Shown: positions 54,235 to 64,000 of the stretch, one piece after another
Position numbering within the stretch: position 1 is the first letter of the stretch
How the letters are laid out: the number at the start of each line of letters is the position of its first letter
DNA from: Luzula sylvatica
Taxonomy: Eukaryota > Streptophyta > Magnoliopsida > Poales > Juncaceae
Assembly: GCA_946800325.1 (NCBI GenBank)
Contig: OX326959.1
Span: 24,187,447-24,251,446 of the forward strand
Direction: 5' to 3'
Length of the DNA stretch: 64,000 bases
The notes under the pieces: generated by a model
Seen by the model: the letters and a program-made list of their open reading frames with translations, nothing else
What the model was told of the DNA's origin: nothing
The model's database searches: none
Program-made: the position numbers and the translations under genes

Positions 54235-54780
54235 TAGGGATGTCAATGGGCCGGGTAGAAACCCGAACCCGCAGGTACCCGACCCGAACGGGGCGGGTAA
54301 TACCCGAAAAAAATACCCGTGGGTCGGGTAATACCCGAAAAAAAATACCCGCTCCGGATTCGGGTTCGGGTACGGGGGAATTTTTTACCCGCGGGTATAC
54401 CCGTTACCCGAACCCAAACCCAAACCCGAAAAATACCCGAAAATATCCCATAATAAGAAAATTTTGGATGTTTTATGGATTCATTATTTGTAATATTTGG
54501 ATTTTTGATGTATTTGTACAAGTTGTTTGTTTTATGTATTTAAAATTATTGATAATTTTACGTATTTGTATAATAATTTTTAATTTTTTAATTTTTTTAG
54601 ATTTTTTGTTAATAATTTTCGGATAACGAGTTTGGATTCGGGTATACCCGTTACCCGCGGGTTCGGGTTCGGGTATGGATTTTTACCCGCAGGTATTTTG
54701 GGTTCGGGTTATACCCGAAATTTCGGGTTCGGGTATGGGAGAGGCTTACCCGAACCCGTCCCGCCCCGTTGACATCCCTA
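54235..54780. mobile_element. hAT-type MITE with internal (ACCCG)n repeats
   Basis: Perfect 12-bp ends TAGGGATGTCAA / TTGACATCCCTA. The TSD AGTCTTAC / GGTCTTAC (54227-54234, 54781-54788) has one mismatch. 546 bp; both subterminal regions are built of TACCCGA/TCGGGTA units and the middle is AT-rich. Non-coding. Confidence 0.9.
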
Positions 54781-54788
54781 GGTCTTAC

Positions 54789-55546
54789 CACAATACGAGT
54801 AACACAAATTCGAGCTATTTTACATAAATAGTTATTTTTTCAAAATATTCAGTAAAATTAGTTTTATTTTCTATTTTCTATTTTTTTAGGAACTTCCCAA
54901 TAATCCTTTGGTCTTATCAACATGTTTTTCAAAATATTTTGAAATGGAAATCCCCAATACAAGTATTGGGGTTTATAATATTTTCTTCTAAAATGATTTC
55001 ATATAATGAGGTGAGAAAGAAAAGCCAAAAAATCTGACCTATAATTTATAATATATGTTTGTAATTGGGACCCAGAGAGATTTATGCATAGGCAGTTATG
55101 TTCTGACTCAATTCATTCTATTGTTGGCTTTTGTATTTGGAGCTCACACTCCCCCAATCCCCATGTCTTTTATTTACCTACTTGGGCCCCTTATTTACTT
55201 AAATTTGATTTCTCATTCAAATCTCTTATTTTTCTAGATTCAACTTGCACCATGTTACGTTACTAGGTTGACCCCCGTACGTTGTTGGGATGTGATGTTA
55301 GTTTTTCTAAACTTATTTCACTTTATTTACGTACGTAATATTTTTATTTTCTTGAAACTGGTGATAGGTTAGATAATTGATAAATTTACCGAATTAACAA
55401 TTAATTAATATTATACATAATTAGTATTTGTCTTAATCAATATTTTTTTAATTAATTAATTTTAATTATGTGTATCATGTTACGTATTGTGTTTATTAAG
55501 TGTGTTAATTATGATATAGAATCTATGCGATGGTTAAAATCTGGTT
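54789..55546. other. AT-rich intergenic DNA
   Basis: No supported gene. Two overlapping 60-codon frames at 55055-55266 are unremarkable. Confidence 0.45.
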
Positions 55547-56568
55547 AGTTGGAGAAAAATTTGTTTGCCAAAGGAAAACGGGGGTCTAGGCCTAATGAAT
55601 CTTGAAACGCAAAACATTGCTCTAATAACGAAATGGCTATGGAATCTAGACGCCAAACCGGACGATCTTTGGGCCGAGACTATAACGTCTATCTATGGAA
55701 ACGATCTAACTAACAATGATACCTCAACAAATAGAGCATATAGATCTTTTTTCCTAAACGACCTCCTAACTTGTCTTCCGTTCTATAAAAACTCCGTCCA
55801 AATAATAGAGAATGCACCGACTTGGAAATGGAACACACAAGGAAACTTCACGACGGGCTCGACTTACAAAGCCCTAATAAACCCGGGCATTATGAGTGTG
55901 TGGAACAAAACATTATGGCAATCAAAAATTTCGTTGAAAATACAATTTTTTGCCTGGCTTTGGTACCAAGACAGGTTATTAACGGCTCAAAATTTACAAA
56001 AAATAGGATGGCCTAACAATGGCACGTGTCCGAATTGCCCGTCCTCGAGCGAAACCGCGGAGCACCTATTTGGTACATGTCCGTATGTAATGGCTAAATG
56101 GGTACAACTACACAACACGTTCCATATCGCCATGGCTCCAGACTTCTCGAACCCTGCAAGATGGTGGAAAAATGCAAGGAAGTTACTATCTAAGGACACG
56201 AAACTAGCTTGGGACGCTCACTTCTTCGCAATAGCTTGGAATACGTGGAAGGAGAGAAACGCGAGGATCTTCAACAACAAGGCAACGACGTCAAGCATAA
56301 CATACAACAAGGCATCGCTGGAGGCTGCAACTTGGATGGAGGCCGGGCGATCACAACACTAGGATGAGCGATAGCCTCCCCCCTGGAAAGCCACTGTCAC
56401 GGATATAGGCTCATCATCAATCTTTAAATTTTCTCTACCATAATTCTAGGTTTATCTATATGATACTACAACTAGGCATAAGTTTGTAATGACACTCTTT
56501 TAATATAATACTAAAACACTGAGCTCGGCACATCGCCGACCTCACTCAAAAAAAAAAAAAAAAAAAAA
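55547..56568 (+). mobile_element. LINE C, 5'-truncated, with poly(A)
   Basis: 3' end of a LINE: coding part 55550-56362, 3' UTR, the stem CGGCACATCGCCG (about 56526-56538), CTCACTC and 21 A (56548-56568). The left TSD could not be identified. Zinc-module sequence is closer to the fragments at 51312 and 14216 than to LINE A and B. Confidence 0.85.
55550..56362 (+). pseudogene. LINE C ORF2 C-terminal 270 codons (thumb and zf-RVT)
   Basis: An uninterrupted frame from WRKICLPKENGGLGL (RT end), through ALITKWLWNLDAKPDDLW and KISLKIQFFAWL, to the zinc module GTCPNCPSSSETAEHLFGTCP with C-x2-C...H-x4-C intact, then WNTWKERNARIFNN. It ends with a stop at 56360-56362. No catalytic RT motifs are present because of 5' truncation, but the remaining frame is clean, suggesting a fairly young insertion. 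Confidence 0.88.
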
Positions 56569-59500
56569 GAGATAAGATATGTGTGGTGCACTGGCACGAG
56601 AATTAATTTACTTAAAGAAAAAATATTGGACATATCCTCAGATTCTCTTTCAAGAAATTTGATGACGTAAATATAATTTAATAGGTTAATTCATGATTTA
56701 ATATTAACATTTTGCTCCTCGTCTATTTTAGAGAAATCAACTTGGCCTAATTTTGAATCCATCATTTCTTTGAGACTTGAATGCATATTCGCACGAACTA
56801 GTAAGTTTTGGTTATTCAAATAAATAAATTATAAGTAGAAAAATGCCAAAGTGTAAATACATTTAAATGTTCTAATATAAGCAAACTGAAAGCTTAATAA
56901 CAATAAAAAGAGCAAACGGATGGAATGGATTAATAAACATTATCAAAAAAATTGTTAAACATTATTCAATTTTGAATCAATCAATTCTACCGTAAAAATT
57001 AATTTACATTATCAAAAAATGGATATTATTGATAATGATGGATTCAAAACTGAATAATGCAAAATGGATTAACATTATCAAGAAAAACACTATCAAAATT
57101 GAATAATGTATGGACTAAAAAAAAACTGAGTTGTTTATTTTCCGAACCCGTACTCAGTTTTGTATAAATAGTAAAAGTGTTATGTACAATGATAATGAGA
57201 TATTACATATTACACATCCTAAATTTCAGCTTAATTATACCAAATTAGGCTACAAATTTGATAATGACTGATTTAAATCCATCATTGTCAATTTTGATAA
57301 TGGATATTAGTCCATTTTACATTTTTTTTTCAATTTTTCAATTTCGTTTTCATCTTTGAAAAACTTCGTCAAACATGAAAACGAAATTGAAAAATTGAAA
57401 AAAAAAACCATATTTTTTCAAATAAGTACATTGCCTAAAGGCACCTGTATAATTTCTATCTTGGTCAATTTCTTATGATAAAAGATGTTTTGTAATGGCC
57501 TAGAAACTTGTACTCTTTTCTAATTTGATCTTAAATGCTCACATGGCTAGGAGAGATCAATGAACTTGTAGCTTTGAGACTCGCCAAGTGAATATGTGAG
57601 CATGAAAAAAATAGACCCCTAATTTTAGGGTTCTTGCAGTACTCTTACACCTAATAAATTTAGGTCTCTCTCTTATGGAACATATAATTAATGCAGGATT
57701 ATAATTATAATTTGAATTTGAATTTGATTTTATGATATTTCCAAGAAAAATATTTGATTTGATTTTATGATAGTCTTTTTAATTGTTTACCTAAATAAAA
57801 ATATGAAGTCTCACAATAGCAAACAACACACTTGAAAGCATATTATTTCATTGATAATTCTTGAAATAAAAATAACAAAAATAACGAAGAGGATCTTAGT
57901 AGTAATTTTATATGATATGAGTGGATTTTGAAACAAAAATAATCTATGCAAGAGATAGGGATCTAGTTTAGTCAAAAATGGTATATCAATACACATGCAT
58001 GTGTGGAGGAAGGAGATAAACGTTTGGGCTCTCTACAATGAGCTTAATGCTAATTTGTCTGTTGATTCGTTGGTCCTTTCAATGCTACATGGATTATTTT
58101 TTCCTATTTTCTAACTACATAATTGCAAAAAATTTTATTTTAATTTATTTTAAGTTGTTGATATCATCGTAACTTGACACGTGTCTTTTATTTATTTATT
58201 TAATGTATATGACCATCTTAATACTCTCATTAACCAAGTGTTTTGCAAAAATAAATTTCGAAATTCATTAGATGGTATTTGAATTTGAATTATATAAAGT
58301 CTAATAAAATCAAGAACATGAGTAAACTTGAAATTCATTTGAAGATACATAAAATAAAAAAAATTCAAGTATTGTATAACATAAGAAAATACATACTATA
58401 AAAAATAGAATCCAGAAAGTATCAAATAATAAATTGTGCAATCAAAAAATTGAAAACTCCAAACATAATTTTATATTATTTGTATTCAAACCTATAAAAA
58501 ATTGGTTATATATACAGTGTGGAGATTAAAAAAATATATAACCATATCCCTATATACAATGCAGAAAAAAGAATCATATCCCATAAAACTTGAAAAAAGG
58601 TACAACCCCTCCTTTTTTTTTTTTATAAAATTAAATTTATAACTGTAATTGCGAAAAAATATTGAATACTGATTTGGATAGGAACAATTTTCATGGATGC
58701 ATGTCCCAATGTATCCCAATGTAGCATGATATTTTTGTACAAATATAAATGATTATTGTTTTAACTATATTCTTCGAATAATACTACAAATAAAATAATC
58801 ATATACATTCTTTTAAAACATGAAAACGTATATAAAACTGTAAAACTGTTAAGTATCACAATTCACATGTACAAATATAGATGATTGATTAGAATTTTGA
58901 TTTTAATACATATTTTATGTGATTTTTTTTTTTTTTTGATAATAGATAGATAAATATCATATGTTCTTAATTCATTGATATCAATAAGAATTGAATCCAT
59001 AATTTTCACAACATATGATTTTTTGTGCCTTACGCTCATCCAATTGGATCATTAGCACATTGACTATTTTTTGTGATATATTCAATTGATAATTGAAAAC
59101 TTTCATAATAATGTTTTTATATGTTATTTTATTCTATTTGTTGTGATAAGTGATTGTTTATCGTAAACATATTATCTTTGTATCTCCTATAAAATGATAA
59201 GATTTATTTTCCATTTTTAATTTATTTATCAGCTATAATTGAATTTTTATTGGCATCAATTGCAATACAAAAAAAAATTGAGAGGGATTTTTACAGGACT
59301 ATTTTCAAAAAATTATCTCAAATGAATCGCTGAAATATCCATGGAGTTAGCTAATTTAGTTTGATAATGAAGAAGGTGATCACTTATGAAAATATTTTGA
59401 TATTTATATTTAGTAGTGTCAAAATGTAATTGAAACTCATCAAAATATAATATTTGAAGCTCGAAGATATTTGCAAATATCGCCGACAGAATACCATGAA

Positions 59501-59931
59501 ATTAGACTTTAGTTAATAATTTCTTAATTTTTAGTTCAACATATTTTTTTTTGTTTTGCTCTTATATCAATATTCTTATATCAATATGGTAGTTACTTAA
59601 ATTTTTGAGAACAATATTAATTTTAGTAATGATTTTGAAAATAAATTATGAGATACAATTAACAATATTTGATTTTTGTAATTTTTAATATTAATTTAGT
59701 GCAAAACTTATTCATTATCATAAAAAAATAATTTTAAAAATTAAGTAATTGACATTGTTGATTGTTTGCAAATGTTAGGATATACGTGAAATTATGATGT
59801 TTTACAAGAGTAAACGTGAAATTGCACCTTAAAAAAAAAAAGGCAATTACAAGTGTATCCCTTCTTAACATTATATTAACATGTGAATTACGTATTTATC
59901 CCTCGTAAACTTACTTCTCATCAAATTGATA
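56569..59931. other. AT-rich intergenic DNA
   Basis: No gene recognised over 3.3 kb. It contains the long inverted repeat at 57322-57406 and related ATTATCAAAA/TTGATAAT motifs at 56930-57300 that may be remnants of a MITE. Confidence 0.5.
57322..57406. repeat. Perfect 32-bp inverted repeat (hairpin)
   Basis: Left arm 57322-57353 and right arm 57375-57406 are perfect complements (9 T/A plus a 23-bp segment starting ATGAAAACGAAATTG on the right arm), with a 21-nt spacer. A transcript of either strand would form a near-perfect hairpin. AT-rich; no resemblance to a known miRNA. Confidence 0.9.
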
Positions 59932-60653
59932 CCAATAAAATTATACAACCCGCAAATATTCTCCCGCACACAACCCGCAGCTGACGTGGCACACACGCTT
60001 CTGCCACATCAGCAGTCTCAACGGATGGAAAATAAAATTTGTTTGCTCTCTTTTCAGAACCCGAACCCATTTACACGCTAAACCAATCTAAGAGAAAAGG
60101 AAATACTCGTGGTAGCTGAGAAAAGGAAGGTATTGGCTCGCCTTCATTTCCATCGTCGTGTCATGCCGAGGATTTCTCTCTTCTTTATTGTAGCGTCGCC
60201 TGTGAAGTCGTCTGTAGTCGTCGTCCTCTACCTTGTTTTCCTTCGTTTTCCTTCGCGAGCCCTTGCAATTACTCTGTTTTTCGTTTACTGCCAGACTACT
60301 CTGTTCATCGTAACTTACTCTGTTTTTTCTTTTCTTCTTTTTCATTTTTGCTTTCATTTTTTTTTAATCTGGAAATTGAATCTTTATGGAAGTCATACAT
60401 TCATTTGCATACTTTTGCATAGATATGAGAATAACACGTGAAGAAGAAGAACTATAGATATGACTGTTATTTTGATAATATATTACTGTGTTAGTTTGAT
60501 AAATTATATTAATGTGTTATTTTGATATTATATTAGATTCTTTTTTATTTCGATAATATATTATATTACTGTGTCATTTTTCTTTAATCTGAAAATAAAT
60601 TATATTACTGTGTTATTTTGATAATATATAAGATTCTTTTTTATTTAATAGGA

Positions 60654-61745
60654 ATGGAGATGACAAATTCTTGCGAAATCAGTGAAGATGAAGAACACGA
60701 TCTCGATACTCTAGTCGAGGAACCGAAGGAAGGTATGCTATTTGACACACATGACGAGGCATTTCGGTATTATGGGCAATACGCGAATAGTCGTGGTGGT
60801 TTTGCTGTGACGAGAAGTAATAGCAGAAAAGATGACCATGGTGTATTGCGGCATGTAACTTTCGTATGTACTCATGGTGGGCAGACGAAGACCAAAGTAA
60901 AAGATTCTGTCAAACCACGCCCGCGAACAAAAACAGGTTGTGAAACACGTCTCAATCTCTCAAGGCGTCCCGACGAAAAATGGAGGTTGAATAATGTTTT
61001 TTTGAAACACAACCATGTGATCAGTCCCGGAAAGTACAAATTTTACAAAAGCAATTGGGTTCTTGATGCGCGTGCGAAGAGGCAACTCTTATTGAACGAT
61101 TTAGCGGGGATTAAATTGAGCAAGACTTATGAATCGTTTCAGCTTCAGGCGGGCGGACATGAGAACCTTCCATATGTAGAGAGAGATCTTCGGAATTTCA
61201 TAATAATTGGCGACGCTCGATACAACTTGCAGAAGGAGGCGCTGAGGCGATGCAGCGTTATTTCAAGAAAATGACAGCTGATAATTCATAATTTTATTCT
61301 GACATTGAGGTGGATGATAATCATCGGCTCTTGAATGTTTTTTGGGCTGATGCAAGGAGTAGAGAAGATGGAGGAAAGACGTGAAAAGGGTACACACCAA
61401 AGTTCGTATCAATTATGTTAATTCTTCGAGGCCAGCTGAAGCAATTCGACACGACAACATCTGCAATAGAGCCGACGAGGTAGCTTATTTGGTCGAAAAT
61501 TCGGAAGAAAACTATCTCGAGGTCATGAAATTCGTGGACATGTTGAAACAGAAGTATCGTGGGTCTTCGGCGGTTGAGACGGGTTATGGTGACATTACCC
61601 ATAATGATGTGTGTTCTCATGGAGAGGGAGACATTTCTTCTGTCAAAGATACAATCATCCTTGATCCCGAACCTCTTCATCGGAGAGGTAAACCGCCAAC
61701 GAAAAGATTAGAAGAGTTGTCGACAAGATTCGTAGGAAAAAAATG
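60654..61745 (+). pseudogene. FAR1/MURA-like protein, broken
   Basis: Start ATG at 60654 follows a TTTATTTAATAG acceptor-like site. An acidic N-terminus leads to a FAR1 DNA-binding domain: MLFDTHDEAFRYYGQYA, GFAVTRSN, a Cys in TFVCTHGG, TGCETRL and FLKHNHVISP (Cys/His zinc ligands). Then GGHENLPYVERDLRNFI. Near 61230 a frameshift occurs; the other frame continues EAMQRYFKKMTADNS, hits TAA at 61289-61291, then NHRLLNVFWADARS. The MULE transposase core and SWIM finger are missing: a C-terminal-type frame (61381-61745) ending HRRGKPPTKRLEEL follows at once. It is not functional as read. Confidence 0.87.
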
Positions 61746-62010
61746 AAGAAAACGTCAATGAAAAAGAAGTCGAAGGTACAAACTTTTAAAATTATTTATT
61801 TCGACAATGACTCTCATGAATTTCGACAATAACTCTCATGAATTGATACTAAGTTTCTTCTATTTTTTAATTTCAGGCCGTGACAGTGACAGATAACGTA
61901 TTGCCCGTTGAAAATGAAGAAGTGTTTGAGATACGAGTGACTTTACCGATTCACATGGAACCATTTATGTTTGATTTTATTTGATTGTAGAGAATTGAAT
62001 TGAATTGAAT

Positions 62011-62178
62011 TTTATAATTTATGATTTTTAGAACAATTACTGTATTGTTAGAAGATTGTTGTTTGATTTATAATTTATGATTTTTAGAACAATTACTGTA
62101 TTGTTAGAAGATTGTTGTTTGATTTATAATTTATGATTTTTAGAACAATAACTGTATTGTTAGAAGATTGTTGTTTGA
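62011..62178. repeat. Three tandem 56-bp repeats
   Basis: Units begin TTTATAATTTATGATTTTTA at 62011, 62067 and 62123, nearly identical (ATTACTG versus ATAACTG in the last). They lie in the 3' part of the MULE. Shorter AGAAGATTAGATGATTTTGT units follow to about 62235. Confidence 0.92.
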
Positions 62179-62235
62179 TTATTGTCAGAAGATTAGATGA
62201 TTTTGTTAGAAAATTAGATGATTTTGTTAGAAGAT

Positions 62236-63511
62236 TATGTAATGCATTACTTGAAGGAAACATGCAAATTTTTGAATAATAACTTGTGTTGTACATGCGA
62301 ATCATATAAATTCAGTTGCTTGTTTACAAATTCAGAAAATATGTGTAAAGGTCCCTGTAGAATTTACATTAAATACACACATTTACATGAACATAAAAAA
62401 TAATAATGTTAAATTCATTTATCAATTTACAAATTCGGAAAATATGTGAAAAGGTCCCTGCAATGATATCAGCGCGGGACGGGTTGCGTAAGCACTTCCT
62501 CCATTTAATGAAATTAAGGCATAAATTAGAGACTTATTTCGAGAATAATCAATCAACGAGATGTTGCCTCCATTAATCAATCTGAAACTCGCATTGTTTC
62601 TCCTCGAAAACTTCCTGTTCCAACAAAAATAACGATGCTGGGACAATCCATACAATCTTGACTCCATTTAATTTCTCAATGTTCTTCGAAACCATCTGTT
62701 CAAGAACGAAGAATTAAAAACCAAATTAGATAACTCACGGAAATTAGTGAAGAATGAAAACCAACCTTGATGTCAAGCCAATCATGATGATCACAAGATT
62801 ATTCTTAGACTAGTATTCATTAACCAAATCGATGACAAGTCACATTTGACTTCGACAAAAATACTGATGTATCTTCCACCCTCACCTTGTACAAAACTGC
62901 ATCAAATTCAACACAGAGAGATCAGAAATTAGGTGCGTAAATAAATTTGGAAGCATAGTTGAACTAGATTAAACATAGAAAAGAGTTAAATTATGATCAA
63001 TATCGGACATAAATACAAAATATACCCGAGAGAAGCTGATTTCAGAAAGTGTAAACCCCAAAAAACTGATTTCGTACCAGAACGTCCAGATCTTCACAAA
63101 GAGGGGTCTCGATGAAGTCGTCGGCAGGCAACGAAAAGACATGTCGGTGAAACGAGAGGTCTAGGGTTACGTGGCAGTGAGCATAGACATGAACGCCAAG
63201 AGAATAATCGCAGAATCTCTCTCTCTCTCAGTGTTATTTCTTTTCGAAGCAGGGGGGAGGGGGGACTGGGCATTCTCTGGCTCAGCTTACTAGCGGCACT
63301 AGGCGTTCTCTGGCTCCGGCTATTTGAGGGGATGGAAGAATCGATGGGAAATTGAGAGAGAAAGAGAAGCTGGGTAAGGCAAAACATGATTTCTCCATCC
63401 ATTTAGCGAGAGAGAGAGAAAGAGAAGCTGGGAGAGCACGGTTTCCTTTTTTCTTTTCTTGTTATCGAGCGAGAGTTCATATCTTAACGGGTAAAGCAAA
63501 ACATGTTTTTT
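62236..63511. other. MULE 3' interior
   Basis: No supported gene. A direct repeat (ACAAATTC[AG]GAAAATATGTG then AAAGGTCCCTG) occurs at about 62328 and 62430. Purine-rich tracts (GAGAGAGA, GGGGGGAGGGGGGA) lie at 63200-63430 near the right terminus. Confidence 0.45.
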
Positions 63512-63649
63512 CCCATCCGTTTAGTATGCTGGCATGGCAGCTGACGTGAGTGCCATGTCAGCTGCGGGTTGACTGCGGGAAAAAAATTGCGGGTTGCACA
63601 ACTTTATTGTAAACGCATTTTAGGGCGGAAGATTGGGGAGGCGAGCAAA

Positions 63650-63957
63650 ACAAAACTTACCACGGAGAAACAGAACCGGTATACAAAGAAGGATATGTGA
63701 GTGAAAGATCATTAGAAGCATACTTCACAATGACGTGCAAGTCGAGAACGTGGTCGCCGATTTAAAAACCAAAGGGGGGTCAACGTGCAAATAGTCGACA
63801 TTTCGAGATTATCCGAGTACATAAAGGACGCGCATCCTTCCATTTATAGAAAGTTTTATCCCATGCCTTATCACGATTGTGCACATTATTGCATGCCTGG
63901 CGTGCCAGATGTGTGGAGCGAACTTTTGTTCGCTTATATTTATTCGCAGAAACATTA
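63650..63957 (+). pseudogene. TBL / PMR5-type acetyltransferase C-terminal fragment
   Basis: Reads ETEPVYKEGYVS, then VENVVADLKTKG, then in the next frame VNVQIVDISRLSEYIKDAHP, SIYRKF and DCAHYCMPGVPDVWSELLFA, ending at TAG 63955-63957. DCxHWCLPGVPDxWNELL is the conserved C-terminal end of trichome-birefringence-like proteins, Golgi enzymes that O-acetylate cell-wall polysaccharides (known); it contains the Asp and His of the DxxH catalytic motif, kept here. A frameshift in the G run at 63774-63779 separates the two halves. Upstream exons are not visible, as the MULE lies there. It may be a broken gene or captured fragment. Confidence 0.8.
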
Positions 63958-64000
63958 GTGAATTATCAAAAATTTAAAACATTAGTGATTTTTTTTTAAT

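Larger units (their letters stand above)
59932..63610 (+). mobile_element. Mutator-like element carrying a FAR1-like gene
   Basis: Left end 59932-60030 and right end 63512-63610 are inverted relatives over about 90 bp: CAACCCGCA, CCCGCA, CAACCCGCAGCTGAC, TGGCAC and ACGGATGG occur in the same order on opposite strands. Inside are a 5' leader, a FAR1-type coding region and AT-rich 3' sequence. FAR1/FHY3 proteins derive from MULE transposases, so this is probably a decayed autonomous MULE. A 9-bp TSD was not found. Confidence 0.8.

Noticed and set aside
61321..61680. Minus-strand 119-codon ORF
   Set aside because: Lies opposite the FAR1-like C-terminal frame and shows no domain of its own.

Overview
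This is nuclear DNA from a land plant, most likely a flowering plant. The evidence is a MIR390 hairpin, spliced CAMTA-type genes, a FAR1-family gene, a trichome-birefringence-like (TBL) gene fragment, and plant transposon families (CACTA, MULE, hAT MITEs, Copia, LINE, tRNA-derived SINE). The sequence is strongly AT-rich. Almost all recognisable coding sequence belongs to transposons and most of it is broken. The only host genes I can support are two near-identical truncated CAMTA genes, one MIR390 gene and a TBL fragment.

Layout. 1-977: 3' end of a LINE. 979-2863: non-coding, with a long (AG)n tract. 2864-5927: a 5'-truncated LINE of the same family with a 12-bp target-site duplication (TSD). 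6886-17196 and 23948-34236: two copies of a 10.3-kb block repeated in the same orientation with a 17.06-kb period. Each copy holds a Ser/Ala-rich ORF beside an LTR fragment, a 1.5-kb solo LTR with a palindrome array, a seven-exon CAMTA gene ending after the TIG domain, a degenerate LTR, a LINE fragment, CATA/CATC microsatellites split by a hAT-type MITE, and the terminus of a CACTA element. Copy 1 runs on into a nearly full-length but dead CACTA transposase (to about 23.3 kb, minus strand) with two Copia solo LTRs inserted in it. In copy 2 the CACTA sequence stops after 272 bp and joins a 5'-truncated Copia element (34237-38673), followed by the tail and LTR of a related Copia element (to 39733).

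39734-42390 is an array of roughly 120-bp repeats, interrupted by a hAT-type MITE and followed by a hAT transposase remnant. 43.7-46.5 kb holds two related MULE-type MITEs flanking a hAT-type MITE. MIR390 lies at 46.8-46.9 kb on the minus strand, with a TATA box near 47.0 kb. 47.9-57.4 kb holds SINEs, more MITEs, an AT-rich satellite and two LINE fragments. 59.9-63.6 kb is a MULE with about 90-bp inverted termini carrying a broken FAR1-like gene. The last 300 bp is the C-terminal end of a TBL gene with a frameshift.

Functional reading. miR390 is the conserved trigger of TAS3 trans-acting siRNAs and is probably the one fully functional host gene here. The CAMTA copies keep the DNA-binding (CG-1) and TIG domains but have lost the ankyrin, IQ and calmodulin-binding parts. 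If expressed, they would be DNA-binding proteins uncoupled from calcium. The most unusual transposon observations are arrays of family-specific short palindromes upstream of the TATA box in several LTR families, a hAT MITE with tRNA-spaced Pol III boxes and a T-run, and a SINE carrying a LINE 3' tail inside one TSD.
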